Source: Acidobacteriota bacterium
GTDB lineage: Bacteria > Acidobacteriota > Terriglobia > Acidiferrales > UBA7541
Direction: 5' to 3'
Assembly: GCA_021818865.1 (NCBI GenBank)
Contig: JAKASX010000010.1
Span: forward strand, 1-59,096
DNA length: 59,096 nucleotides
Below are positions 49,801 through 58,975 of this stretch, piece after piece (position 1 is the stretch's first letter; the number at the start of each line of letters is the position of its first letter). The notes below the pieces were generated by a model. That model was not told the origin of the DNA. It did not search any database and saw only the letters and a program-made list of their open reading frames with translations. The translations under genes were made by a program, and so were the position numbers.

Positions 49801-50316
49801 AGCGGTCAGCGGATGACCCTCACCGACAGCAACCTGCTCAATGCCTTCGGCATCACCACTTCCGGCTTCGGCGACGGCGACCGCATCCAAATGGCCCCCG
49901 GCTGCACCTACGGCAAATTGGCGACACCCGGATCGGTGACGAGTAAGCTGAACGACTACTTCAACACCGCCTGTATCGGCATCCCGCCCGTCGTCGGGGC
50001 CGACGGCTTGGCGGAGGGTTTCGGCAATAGCGGCAACGGCATCGTACGCGGCCCCGATCAGCGGGATTTCGACATCGCTATCCTCAAGACCACTCCCCTC
50101 GGACACAGCGAAGTGCGAAGCATCCAGTTCCGCGCCGAATTCTTTAACGCCTTCAACACCCCCTCGTTCTCCGATCCTACAACCGGGGGCAATATCATCG
50201 AGCCGAGCCCCGTTACCGGAGCGCCGACGTTTTTCCCGAGCGCAACGTTCGGCAAGATTCAGAGCACCAGCGTCAATCCACGAATCATTCAATTGGCATT
50301 GAAATTGTTTTTCTAG
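46825..50316 (+). CDS. TonB-dependent receptor with carboxypeptidase-regulatory-like domain
   Basis: A 1163-residue outer-membrane receptor. Signal peptide about 1-27 (VALAQ). Residues 30-115 form the carboxypeptidase-regulatory-like domain (GTVSDPTGRVVPGATVAITN, PGSYRVEVSHPGF). The plug follows, with VVDQRMIENLPMVTGNY, then a long 22-strand-type barrel ending IIQLALKLFF, with the terminal aromatic residue needed for outer-membrane insertion. This Oar-like architecture is abundant in Acidobacteria. AGGAGG precedes the ATG. It heads an operon with a class C serine hydrolase (gap 78) and a tricorn protease (gap 135). The substrate is probably a peptide or cell-wall product, judged only by these neighbours. 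Confidence 0.93.
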   Translation: MKNALRLFLILVILLGFNGLARVALAQTASTGALNGTVSDPTGRVVPGATVAITNEGSGATRTFVTGATGTYRAPFLPPGSYRVEVSHPGFKVASYAHIHVNVTETSTLNVHLVVGTLSQAVRVQAEASQLQTTSAALGKVVDQRMIENLPMVTGNYTQILGLMPGVSGGVNNAVEIGRGGSSLSTGDSTYSIAGGATNNNNFQMNGTQVNDLMSAGYLSGGVPVPNPDSIQEFKVQTGQYSAAYGRNAGANVDVVTKSGTNQYHGDVWEYLRNTDLNANDFFLNASGEKRGVLNQNQFGFTFGGPIVKKKALFFISYQGTREKDGLDPNSLTTGTLPVGLTNSASSRTAAALGAEFAGQAGIFGIPVASDGSNISPTALAVLNAQTPGGFLVPAPTNNTTGATTYSIPSIYNDDQFVTDLDLYQGSKSHLSGKFFFMNSNQAGSLPPNQLGQPAITLPGFSQSVPNGFRDFSLTHTYTFSSHLLNQAVIGFHRLSSGLEQAYPNVSFANAAGCGGSGPVTLSSLCVPAPAFDNPYPSIVVDGGFNLGGNGQRIGIMAQNFYDFSDQVTYLRGKHTLYFGGGIGRSQVNFDGFGYFGALLFPSFPDFLEGNVLVSVDAPLLADRAWRVWDGNLYAEDDYQVLPRLTLNLGFRYEREGNIGDALGRASIFDPALAIPNPPASGTLEGYVVASNYSGGTIPPGVRRASTNTAMNNADQNVWEPRLGFAWQLPGTDRLVLRGGYGIYAARVTNQPYLQLIAAWPWGSVREFVLPPSISTALPPLAQPLPYFPPYSPTTQLTTQSFSPNFRPPLIQQYSMDLQTELAANWMLEIGYQGARGTHLNLVRNFDQALSASSSNPIRGQTSNTLANIPLRVPIEGWSIPGAAIFESIGSSWYNGLNASLTKRFSYGLQFQVAYTWASALENAPQYVQGANGGAMIGNQNDLRANYGYDGFVRPQRLVISYVYNLPGPAKRFSFLGRALGGWSVSGVTTLQSGQRMTLTDSNLLNAFGITTSGFGDGDRIQMAPGCTYGKLATPGSVTSKLNDYFNTACIGIPPVVGADGLAEGFGNSGNGIVRGPDQRDFDIAILKTTPLGHSEVRSIQFRAEFFNAFNTPSFSDPTTGGNIIEPSPVTGAPTFFPSATFGKIQSTSVNPRIIQLALKLFF

Positions 50317-50394
50317 ACGGCCCGGTCGCGTAGCGGCACGCCACCTGGCCGCAGGCCGGAAGACGAAAATCTCAAGCAGGACTAGGAACTATCG

Positions 50395-51921
50395 GTGAAG
50401 ACGAAATCCGCAAAATGGCAGCTTCTTATATTCCTGATTCTGTTCCTCACAGCGGCCAATGGCGCTTTCGCTCAAACGCGCCAGAACTGGTCTTCTCTCG
50501 ACCGGTTCATCCATGCTTCGATGAAGCAGTGGAAAGTGCCGGGGGTCAGCGTTGCCATCGTGCAAGGACAATCACCCGTCTTCGTGGAAGGATTCGGCGT
50601 TCGCAACGTTCGCACGGGCACACCAGTCGACGCCGACACCCTTTTCGATATTGGTTCCTGCACCAAGGCTTTCACCGCCGCCGCAATCGCCATGCTCGTC
50701 GACGAGGGCAAGATGCGATGGGACGACCAAGTGCGGGATTACATCCCGTTTTTCCGCCTTTACGATCCTCTCGCCGACGAAGAAGTTACCGTACGCGACC
50801 TGCTCACCCATCGCACCGGCGAGCAGAGCCCTGATCTTCTCTTCGAAGCGCCTTTCAGTCGGGAGCAGATGGTTCGTCGCCTAGCTTACGTCAAGCCAAA
50901 CGTCGGTTTCCGCACTCGCTTCCAGTACAACAACATGATGTATGTAGCCGCGGGCTATGCTGTTGGCCTGGTCTCCGGGGGCACCTGGGGTGAATTTGTT
51001 CGCCGTCGCATTTTCGATCCGCTCGGCATGACCGACTCGGTCACGAGCGTCGTTCAGGCGGAAAAAGCCGCCGATTCCGCGACACCTTACGTCGAAAAGC
51101 ACGATGGCAAGGTTGTTCCAATCCCGTGGATGAACATCGATGTCGAGGGTCCGGCCGGCTCCATCAATTCCAGTGCGCGCGACATGGCCAAATGGATCAT
51201 CTTTCAGCTCAATGATGGCGTTTTCAATGGCAAACGTCTGATCTCGCAAAAAAACACGCAAGAGATGCACACCCCCCAGATCGTCGTGCCCAACGGCGCG
51301 CTCAAGACCATTTTTTTCCCTGATTCCAAGCTGTTGAGCTACGGAATGGGCTGGTTCATCGAAGACTATCGCGGCCACGAACTGATCCTCCATCCCGGCG
51401 ATATAGACGGTTTTTCCGCACTTGTGGTGCTGATCCCTGAGCTGCACGCGGGATATTCGGTTCTGATCAACCTGGGTTCCGGTGGAATCACCTATCGGCA
51501 GGTGCTTGGCTATCACATCGCCGACGTGCTCCTGGGCCTGCCCGAGGTGCATTGGAGCGCGCATTTCCACAAGCTCTCGGCAAAGTTTGCGGCGGAAGAA
51601 AAAGCACAGGAACAGTCTTGGCAATCGAAGCGGACTCCCGGCACCCATCCTTCTCGCGATTTGTCAGCTTACCAGGGCGCCTACGAAAATCCCGTTTACG
51701 GCACGGCCAATATTTCCCTGAAAGACAATCATCTCTACTTCCGGTATTATTCCGTTACCTCCGCTCTCAAGCACTTTCAGTACGATACTTTCCTCATGCG
51801 CATGGAGGGGAACCACCGGCTTGCGTTCATGCTCGATGCCGATGGCAACGTCGCCAGCTTCACCACTCTCGGGATCAAATTCCGGCGCAAGGCAGGTTCG
51901 CGAGACGCAAATGGATCGTGA
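50395..51921 (+). CDS. Exported class C beta-lactamase-fold serine hydrolase
   Basis: A 508-residue exported protein. Signal peptide about 1-27 (NGAFAQ). The active-site motifs are Ser88-C-T-Lys91, Tyr178-N-Asn180 and His333-P-Gly335 (an H-x-G variant of K-T-G). An extra C-terminal domain of about 120 residues, of the DUF3471 type, follows (AYQGAYENPVYGTANISLKD). The family includes D,D-peptidases, D-aminopeptidases and esterases. It starts at a GTG 78 bases after the receptor gene, preceded by a moderate AGGA. In this cluster it may cut D-amino acid or amide bonds of imported or periplasmic peptides. Confidence 0.9.
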   Translation: MKTKSAKWQLLIFLILFLTAANGAFAQTRQNWSSLDRFIHASMKQWKVPGVSVAIVQGQSPVFVEGFGVRNVRTGTPVDADTLFDIGSCTKAFTAAAIAMLVDEGKMRWDDQVRDYIPFFRLYDPLADEEVTVRDLLTHRTGEQSPDLLFEAPFSREQMVRRLAYVKPNVGFRTRFQYNNMMYVAAGYAVGLVSGGTWGEFVRRRIFDPLGMTDSVTSVVQAEKAADSATPYVEKHDGKVVPIPWMNIDVEGPAGSINSSARDMAKWIIFQLNDGVFNGKRLISQKNTQEMHTPQIVVPNGALKTIFFPDSKLLSYGMGWFIEDYRGHELILHPGDIDGFSALVVLIPELHAGYSVLINLGSGGITYRQVLGYHIADVLLGLPEVHWSAHFHKLSAKFAAEEKAQEQSWQSKRTPGTHPSRDLSAYQGAYENPVYGTANISLKDNHLYFRYYSVTSALKHFQYDTFLMRMEGNHRLAFMLDADGNVASFTTLGIKFRRKAGSRDANGS

Positions 51922-52056
51922 AGGTAACGGGCCCGATTCTTCTTTTTGCCCCGGGCCGGCGCACAGCAGTTCCTTCCCGAACGGCGAACGGCACAGGGAA
52001 TTGTCCGCCTTCGGGTTGTTGAACGAATTTGTGTTGAACTGTCGGAGGAACTCCAA

Positions 52057-55000
52057 ATGAAAAGAAGTCTGTTTGCACTCATCCTTGTCTTTGTCGCTTG
52101 CGGCGTTGCCAGTTCCCAGCCGCAGGAACCTCTGCTCATGCAGCAGCCCACGTTGAATGCCACGGAGATCGTTTTTGCTTACGGCAGCCAGCTCTGGAGG
52201 GTGAGCCGCAAAGGCGGCGTCGCCGTGCAGCTGACAAATGGTCCAGGCCAGAAAACGAATCCCAAATTTTCTCCGGATGGCAAATGGATCGCTTTCACCA
52301 GTGACGACGCCGGCAATTTCAATGTTTACGTCATGCCCGCCGAGGGAGGGCAACCTCGCCAGCTCACCTACGATCCGGGTCCGGACCGGGTCGAGGGATG
52401 GACTCCCGACGGTAGCAACATTCTTTTCCGCTCACCCTTGCAAAGCTACTCCCCGCGCTTCGAGCAGCTTTTCACCGTCCCGTTCCAGGGAGGGTTCGAG
52501 CGCCTAGTTCCCCTACCGATGGGATACCAGGGCTCCTATTCGCCCGCTGGCACTTATCTCGCCTACACTCCTTTGCCGCGCGAGCTCTTTTTCGTCGGCA
52601 TGCCCAATTTCATACATGCGTTCTGGTCGCAGTATCACGGCGGCCTTGCACCGAAGATCTGGATCGCGAATCTGGCCGACTCCAGCATCGTCAAAATCCC
52701 GCATGAGAACGCCAGCGACTTCAATCCCATGTGGGTTGGAAACAAGATCTATTTCCTGTCTGCCCGTGTCAATCCGATTAGCCTGTTCGTCTACGATACC
52801 GTCACGAAGGAGGTGACTCAGGTTCTCCAAAATCATGGCGAAGATTTCATGTCCGCCTCGGCCGGGCCGGGAGCGATCGTCTACGAGCAATTCGGGTCGC
52901 TTCATCTGTATGATTTCAAGAGCCATCGCGAGCATGAGGTGCCAGTAAAGATTGTTGGCGATTTCCCGCAAGTGCAGCCTCATTTCGAGAACGTTGCCGG
53001 GCAAGTTCTCAACTCCGCCATCTCTCCAACCGGGGTGCGGGCTGCGTTCGAAGCCCACGGTGAGATCATCACCGTCCCCGCGCAGAAGGGAAGCGTACGC
53101 AACATCACCAATTCGCCGGGTGTCGCCGATCGTTCCCCGGCTTGGTCCCCCGATGGCAAGTGGATCGCCTATTTCTCAGACCGCTCGGGAGAATATGCCC
53201 TTCACATCAAGAGCCAGGATGGGATGGGGGCCGTGCGCTCGATTCTTCTTGGCGAGCCGCCTTCCTTTTTCTTCCAGCCGGTATGGTCGCCCGACGGCAA
53301 GAAAATTGCCTATACCGACAAGCGCCTGAACCTCTGGTACGTGGATCTCGATCATCCCACTCCCGTCAAGATCGCCACCGACACGTACTTCGCCTTCGTT
53401 CCCGGCCTGAATCCGGCTTGGTCCCCGGACAGTCGCTGGATCGCCTACACGAAACTGCTCAAGAACCACATGCGAGCCGTCTTTGTCTACTCGCTCGAAA
53501 CCGGCAAATCCACCCAAATCACCGATGGCATGAGCGATGCCGAGTACGCCGCCTTCGACAAGAGCGGCAAGTATCTCTACTTCACCGCCAGCACCAACTC
53601 CGGTCCTACGGAAACGCCTCTCGATATGTCGAGCTTGACCCATAATGTCACCCGCAGCGTCTATGTCGTAGTCCTCCGCAAAGACCAGCTATCTCCACTG
53701 GCCCCGCGAAGTGACGAGGAAGCGTCGGCGGCTGCGGAATCGCCACAACAATCCGGCAGCCAAGCAGCTGCCTCTGCCGAAGTCCAGATCGATTTCGCCG
53801 GCATTGAGAACCGCATTTTGCCTTTGCCCATCCCTCCAGCCAATTACACGGGCTTGCAGGCCGGCAAGCCCGGAGAAATCTTTTTGTCACAGGCGCCGGC
53901 AACGATGCCTGCTCTGGGGGAAGGGGGTCCGGTAACGGTTCTTAAGTTCGATCTGGCGACGCGCAGCGTCATCCCGCTCATAGCTGGCGTCCAGGATTTT
54001 CATGTGTCCTTCAATGGCGAAAAATTCCTGTATCGGCAAGGGACGAACTGGGGAATTGCCCCCACCGCCGCTCCGGTCAAGCCCGGCCAGGGTTTGCTTC
54101 GTGCCAGCTCGATCCAGGTGTGGGTCGTTCCGCGCGAAGAATGGAAGCAGATGTATCACGAAGTCTGGCGAATCGAACGCGACTTCTTCTATGCCTCCAA
54201 CTACGATGGTCTCAACCTCACCGCCGCCGAGAAACACTACGCTCGCTTCTTGCCGGGAATCGTCAGTCGCCAGGACCTGAACTACCTGTTCCGCGAAATG
54301 CTCGGCAAGCTCTGTACCGGACACATGTTCGTCGGAGGCGGCGATATTCCCAACGTGCCGAAGGTAGCTGTGGGCCTGCTGGGCGCCGATTATACAATCG
54401 CTCACGACCGCTATCGATTTGCCAAAATTTACAGTGGCGAAAACTGGAATCCGGGATTGAGCGCGCCGCTCACCCAACCGGGACTGAATGTCTCGGTGGG
54501 CGATTATCTGCTCGCTGTCAACGGACGCCAGCTTTCTGCGAACGACAATATTTACAGCTTCTTCCTCGACACCGCCGGCAAGCAGGTCGTCTTGACCGTC
54601 GGCCCCAATCCCGACGGCGCCGATGCTCATCAAATCACCGTCGTTCCCGTTGCCAATGAAATTCCTTTGCGATATGCCGACTGGGTCACGCACAACCTGC
54701 ATCTCGTCGATCGGCTGAGCCACGGAAAAATCGCCTACGTCTATCTGCCGGATACGGCTCTGGGGGGCTTTACCTCCTTCAATCGTTACTACTTCGCCCA
54801 AGTCAACAAACAAGCCGTGATTCTCGATGACCGCTTCAACAGCGGCGGCCAGGCGGCCGACTACATTATTGATTACCTCCAGCGCAAACTCTGGAACTAC
54901 TGGTACACCCCGAATGGCGCGGTGACGGCCGAGCCGGGCGAGACCATCTTCGGCCCGAAGGCCATGCTCATCAATCCATATGCCGGTTCCGGCGGCGACC

Positions 55001-55359
55001 TGATCCCATGGTTCTTCCATCACGTCGGGATTGGCCCGCTGATCGGGGAGAGAACGTGGGGAGGCGAAGTCGGGATTACCGGCTATCCTCCGCTGATCGA
55101 TGGAGGAATGGTTACTGCTCCCAGCCTCGCTTTTTTCACGACGCAGGGTAAGTGGGGAATTGAGAACAAAGGCGTTTCGCCGGATATCACGGTCGAAATG
55201 GACCCTCAGGCATGGCGGGAAGGGCAGGACCCGCAGATCAAGAAGGCGGTTCAGGTGCTCCTGCAGGAACTGAAAGAGCATCCGCTGCCTGAGCCGCATG
55301 TGCCGCCGTTCCCGAACTACTACGCGCCGCAGCCGGCTGGCCATGGCGGCTTGCGTTGA
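52057..55359 (+). CDS. Tricorn-type protease (S41 family)
   Basis: A 1100-residue exported protease. Signal peptide about 1-21. Two beta-propellers occupy residues 25-650 (TNPKFSPDGKWIAF, RSPAWSPDGKWIAY, FQPVWSPDGKKIAY, LNPAWSPDSRWIAY). After a low-complexity linker (about 550-570, Ala/Ser/Gln rich) come the C1 domain, a PDZ region and the C2 catalytic domain. Candidate catalytic residues are His756 in GHMFVGG and Ser978 in AGSGGD, and their spacing resembles that in archaeal tricorn. It degrades oligopeptides to short ones. GGAGGAA precedes the ATG at 52057; an ORF from 51946 overlaps no supported start. It completes the receptor operon. Confidence 0.92.
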   Translation: MKRSLFALILVFVACGVASSQPQEPLLMQQPTLNATEIVFAYGSQLWRVSRKGGVAVQLTNGPGQKTNPKFSPDGKWIAFTSDDAGNFNVYVMPAEGGQPRQLTYDPGPDRVEGWTPDGSNILFRSPLQSYSPRFEQLFTVPFQGGFERLVPLPMGYQGSYSPAGTYLAYTPLPRELFFVGMPNFIHAFWSQYHGGLAPKIWIANLADSSIVKIPHENASDFNPMWVGNKIYFLSARVNPISLFVYDTVTKEVTQVLQNHGEDFMSASAGPGAIVYEQFGSLHLYDFKSHREHEVPVKIVGDFPQVQPHFENVAGQVLNSAISPTGVRAAFEAHGEIITVPAQKGSVRNITNSPGVADRSPAWSPDGKWIAYFSDRSGEYALHIKSQDGMGAVRSILLGEPPSFFFQPVWSPDGKKIAYTDKRLNLWYVDLDHPTPVKIATDTYFAFVPGLNPAWSPDSRWIAYTKLLKNHMRAVFVYSLETGKSTQITDGMSDAEYAAFDKSGKYLYFTASTNSGPTETPLDMSSLTHNVTRSVYVVVLRKDQLSPLAPRSDEEASAAAESPQQSGSQAAASAEVQIDFAGIENRILPLPIPPANYTGLQAGKPGEIFLSQAPATMPALGEGGPVTVLKFDLATRSVIPLIAGVQDFHVSFNGEKFLYRQGTNWGIAPTAAPVKPGQGLLRASSIQVWVVPREEWKQMYHEVWRIERDFFYASNYDGLNLTAAEKHYARFLPGIVSRQDLNYLFREMLGKLCTGHMFVGGGDIPNVPKVAVGLLGADYTIAHDRYRFAKIYSGENWNPGLSAPLTQPGLNVSVGDYLLAVNGRQLSANDNIYSFFLDTAGKQVVLTVGPNPDGADAHQITVVPVANEIPLRYADWVTHNLHLVDRLSHGKIAYVYLPDTALGGFTSFNRYYFAQVNKQAVILDDRFNSGGQAADYIIDYLQRKLWNYWYTPNGAVTAEPGETIFGPKAMLINPYAGSGGDLIPWFFHHVGIGPLIGERTWGGEVGITGYPPLIDGGMVTAPSLAFFTTQGKWGIENKGVSPDITVEMDPQAWREGQDPQIKKAVQVLLQELKEHPLPEPHVPPFPNYYAPQPAGHGGLR

Positions 55360-55804
55360 TCGGGACAGTGCACGCGTCTCATCGCCGCTAAAGAGCCATC
55401 AGTCGGCCTGCATACGCTCTCGCCCACCGGCACGACGGCCGGCACGTGGAAAACTCTTTGGTTGAGGCCGCTCGTTCACCCAGACGATCGGCGTATATCT
55501 AGCCTGAGCTTCAGTTCCGAGAAAACTCGACCTTGACCGGCGACCTCCCGATGCCTTCTCGCGAACGATCTGGATACCCTGGCGTCCCAGCCCGGAAGAA
55601 CCGTACCCACGATACCTTTAACCAGGCCTGAAAAGAGGCGATATAAGGGATTTTGGCAATTCGGGGTAGGGAGGCTAGCGGAATGATTTCAGCGATTGTT
55701 TCCGCGCATCCCACTCGCAGCCCATTTCTTGGGATTCAGTGCGCGCGTGGCCCCGTCGATTTCATTCCTGCTCCATTGCAAGGCCGTCAAGTTTGGCGAA
55801 GCGC
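55360..55804. other. Convergent intergenic region
   Basis: About 445 bases between the tricorn gene and the minus-strand AsmA-like gene that faces it. No gene, terminator with a clear T-run, or RNA feature was recognised. Confidence 0.4.
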
Positions 55805-58021
55805 TTAGGGGTGTGGTTGGCCGCTGGTTTTCTTCTTTTTTTTGCCGAACAGGTTCAGGAGCTGTTGAACCGCATTTGGCTGCGCCTGTTGTTTCTGTTG
55901 AGTTTGCGTTGCGCCTTTTTGGCCCAGCAACCCTCCCAAGAGTCCGGATGCTCCGCCCAGTGGATTGCTGCTGTTCGGAACCAATCCTTTTAGTTTCATC
56001 TGAGCAATCTTTTGCGTGTCGGGGGAAAATCTCGGGTTCTGGAAGGTTCCCGCAACGACGGCGGGAATCACTAGCTCCCCTTGATTATTTGCCAATACGG
56101 TGCTCAGGTAGCCACCAATCCCGGTCCCTCCGACCTGTTGACTGAAAGCCTTCGAGAGGACTGCCGTCACACGCAAATCCAACACCTGATTCACCAGATT
56201 GGCTGTCCCGGACGCGCCTACGTTTCCGATGTCTAGCAGTGCCAACAGATTATTTGTTTGGGCGACGCCATTTTTCACCAGAACATTGCCGGTCATGCGA
56301 GAGATATTCGTGTATCCCTTGTTCTTTTGGTTTGACTTCAGGAACCCTCCCATCGAAGCCAGTTGGTAGCCGATGTCTATTCCGTTATAGCGGACGTTGT
56401 TCAGATCCAGACCGATGGACCCGTTCAAGGTTCCCACCACCGCGTTGGAGGTCAAAGTTTGTAGCGGGCCCGCCGCTCGCATGTTCATGTTCAGCTTCCC
56501 CGCGCCGCTGACGCTGTTGAGTGCGGTCACGCCATACGCCTTGGCCATCGCCAAGACGTCGGGAAGGTTGGCGCCAGTGGCGCGCAGTGTGGCATCCACC
56601 AGCGGCGACTTCGCCATGTACTGTTGCAAGGCGAATTGAGCCGCTACGGTCGTGCCGCCGGAGGAAACATTGAAACTGTCGGAGCGAATCTCCTCCGGCG
56701 TAAGGACCAGGTTGATGGATTTCACCTGCACGGGTTGCGGGATGCTCTTTCCGGTGATCTGAAGGTTCTGACCCGAAACGGATCCACTCAGCGCTGGCTT
56801 ACTAGCGGCGCCTTGCGCCTGCAGGTTGGCATTGATCATCCCGGTCACGGTCGCATCCGGAGGCAGGGCGATACCGGAGGCCGCAACCAGCTTGGCGGCT
56901 TCCGCAATCGAGACGTGATCAGCCCTCAATTGGAAATTGATTTGTGCCGGCGTTGGTTTGGTGTCCGCCGTTCCATTGATCAAAACCGGCATTGTCCCCA
57001 GGGTCAGGGTCGTATTGCGGACCGTGACCAGGTCGGTCGACACGTTATCGTTGATGTCGTAGTCCGCCGTGATCGGGTAGCCAAGTGCCCGGCCATTGAG
57101 TCGAGCATTCTGGAGGCTGATCTTCCCGTTCGCCGTAAGCGTGCCCACCGTGCTGCTGACTTTCGTCTGCCCGGACAGTACGCCATCCATACTGGCCAGT
57201 GCGGGAGAATCGAGAAACTTTCTGAGAGCGGCAATTTCCACCTGCTTCAGGTCAAGCGTTCCGCGAACCGGGGTCGCGGCCGGCTGGTTTCTCACAACCG
57301 GACCGGCCTCCCCTTGAAACCGGATCTCCTCTTTTCCCGCGCCGGGAAGGTGGGCAGCCACATCCAACGAAAAGGGTTTGTCCATGGCGAAATCCCGGAC
57401 GCTCGCGCTGATATGGTCATACACTGTCCTTGGCTTATGGGCGTGCAAATCGGTGACAGCGACCTCACCATCCGAGATGGTGAGATTGGCGAGCGAAAAC
57501 GGATAGGCGCTTTGCGCGCCCGATCCGGAGGACGAACTCGCCGGAGAGGCGCTACCCTTTTGGCCCTCGGTCTGTGACTGTGCGCCCGCGGAAGTCGAAG
57601 AAGCACGCCCGCTTGAACCGTCCTGTGGCGACGCTTCTCCCAAGGTCGAGAAATTCCATACGCCTTGCTGACTTTTGATGAGTTCCACGACTGGCCGTTG
57701 CAAATTCAGAGACTCGATCTCGACGTTGCCGCCGAGCAGCGGAATCAGTCGAACCGCCACATCCAACTGCTGCGCCTGTACGAACGGGTTTTTCGTGGCA
57801 AACGCCGGATCGTCTCCAATGGCCAAATTCTGCACTCTGATTCGCAGAGGGAACAGGTTCAAATGCATCTCCCCCAGCGTAACCTTGCGACCCAAGCTCC
57901 GTTCGAGCTGTGACTCGATCGCACCACGGTAACGGTTCACGTTGAAGGTCGCCAGGAATATCGCCGCAGCCGCGATCACCACGGCCAGCACGATTGCCAC
58001 AATCAGGCCAGCTCTGCGCAT
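55805..58021 (-). CDS. AsmA family protein
   Basis: A 738-residue envelope protein with an N-terminal membrane anchor (residues 4-25, LIVAIVLAVVIAAAAIFLATF) followed by the AsmA opening NRYRGAIESQLERSLGRKVTLGEMHL. A Ser/Gly-rich low-complexity linker lies at about 130-170. The C-terminal third has the conserved GAGKLNMNMRAAGPLQTL and the final SLNGSIGLDLNNVRYNGIDI-like strands. It ends in a Lys- and Gln-rich tail (FGKKKKKTSGQ). AsmA proteins form periplasm-spanning bridges linked to outer-membrane lipid balance. GGAGG precedes the ATG. It is a single gene, divergent from the phosphatase remnant. Confidence 0.88.
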   Translation of the reverse strand: MRRAGLIVAIVLAVVIAAAAIFLATFNVNRYRGAIESQLERSLGRKVTLGEMHLNLFPLRIRVQNLAIGDDPAFATKNPFVQAQQLDVAVRLIPLLGGNVEIESLNLQRPVVELIKSQQGVWNFSTLGEASPQDGSSGRASSTSAGAQSQTEGQKGSASPASSSSGSGAQSAYPFSLANLTISDGEVAVTDLHAHKPRTVYDHISASVRDFAMDKPFSLDVAAHLPGAGKEEIRFQGEAGPVVRNQPAATPVRGTLDLKQVEIAALRKFLDSPALASMDGVLSGQTKVSSTVGTLTANGKISLQNARLNGRALGYPITADYDINDNVSTDLVTVRNTTLTLGTMPVLINGTADTKPTPAQINFQLRADHVSIAEAAKLVAASGIALPPDATVTGMINANLQAQGAASKPALSGSVSGQNLQITGKSIPQPVQVKSINLVLTPEEIRSDSFNVSSGGTTVAAQFALQQYMAKSPLVDATLRATGANLPDVLAMAKAYGVTALNSVSGAGKLNMNMRAAGPLQTLTSNAVVGTLNGSIGLDLNNVRYNGIDIGYQLASMGGFLKSNQKNKGYTNISRMTGNVLVKNGVAQTNNLLALLDIGNVGASGTANLVNQVLDLRVTAVLSKAFSQQVGGTGIGGYLSTVLANNQGELVIPAVVAGTFQNPRFSPDTQKIAQMKLKGLVPNSSNPLGGASGLLGGLLGQKGATQTQQKQQAQPNAVQQLLNLFGKKKKKTSGQPHP

Positions 58022-58096
58022 GACGAGCCTCCAACGGGAATTTCTATTTTGGATGCGCGCCTCCTAGGAGCTTACCCCCGGCGCGCTTTGTGGGCA

Positions 58097-58735
58097 ATGC
58101 CTGTGTCGGCCGAGCTTGCGGAGTTCTCTCCCTTAATTCCCCTCACACCGCTCGTTTACATGATCTCGAGCGTGATTGTCTGGTGGATCGTCCCGCCCCT
58201 GCCACAATCGTTGTGGCAGGGTGTCCGGGCTGATTGGAAGTTTGCGACGCTGATCACCTTCGTTTACGGTCTCGGCGTCTACCTGTACGGCGTATCGCGC
58301 AACCGGCTGGAAGTGCGCAATGAGGACCTGCAGAGGTCCGTCCTGGCCGAGTCCGCACAGCTCGCGATGCAGGAAGAGGAACTGGAAAGCGCACGAGAGA
58401 TTCAGCAGTCGCTGCTTCCCAAATTCGTCCCCCAGCTGCCCGGGCTGGAAGTCGCCACGGCGTGGCAGCCTGAGCGGACCGTCGGCGGAGACTATTTCGA
58501 CGTGCTTCAGCTCGGCGAGCAAGAACTCGCAGTCTGCATTGCGGACGTCGCGGGCAAGGGCATTTGAGCGGCCCCGCTCATGTCCAACGTCCAAGCCAGT
58601 GTCCGGGCCTTCGCGCGCGAGGCAGAGAGTCCCGCGCGCGTCTGCGGCCGGATAAACTAAGTGCTCTGCGAAAACTGCGCCACGGATAGGTGCCTTCGAC
58701 GCGGTCACCACCGCCGACTGCAGAGGCTTCTTTTT
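58097..58735 (+). pseudogene. Decayed SpoIIE/RsbU-type PP2C phosphatase gene
   Basis: The readable part has two membrane helices (YMISSVIVWWIVPPL and FATLITFVYGLGVYLYGV), a coiled region and the start of a PP2C phosphatase domain: AREIQQSLLPKFVPQLPGLE, VGGDYFDV and CIADVAGKGI. An in-frame TGA at 58565-58567 sits where the family has Pro in GKGIPAALLMS. After it the same frame continues with PLMSNVQASVRAFARE, then a TAA at 58658-58660, then VLCENCATDR. The rest of the catalytic domain is missing. Two stops and a lost 3' end make this a pseudogene of a stress-signalling phosphatase. Confidence 0.85.
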
Positions 58736-58771
58736 TAGCGCCCGATACGCTATATAAAGAATGTAAATACT

Positions 58772-58975
58772 CTAGTCGCTGGACACGTCAACTTTCACCG
58801 GCGGTAGCACCGGCTGACCGCGCCGCATGAGCTGGAGGCGCTCGAGCTGGGTGAGCTTGCGATCTTCGATCCTGGACAGATGCGCTTCGTATCGAATGAG
58901 GCGCTCAAGCACTACCCCCTCTGGAACGCTCCGGCGAGGAATCTCGAGTTCAGTTCGGCGAGCTTCCATCTCTAG
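58772..58975 (-). pseudogene. C-terminal fragment of a conserved hypothetical gene, cut by an insertion sequence
   Basis: The minus-strand frame ends VLERLIRYEAHLSRIEDRKLTQ, LERLQLMRRG and PVKVDVSSD. This is the tail of a widespread family whose C-terminus reads R-Y-E-x-x-L-x-R, then a helix with E-L-x-R-L-Q. Upstream, at 58975, it meets the end of an insertion sequence (GGCTGCTGAAAAA), so the N-terminal part has been displaced. The open frame goes on into the element as far as 59038, but those residues (MHGWTHSKLLRYTISGFFS) come from the element. Confidence 0.7.
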
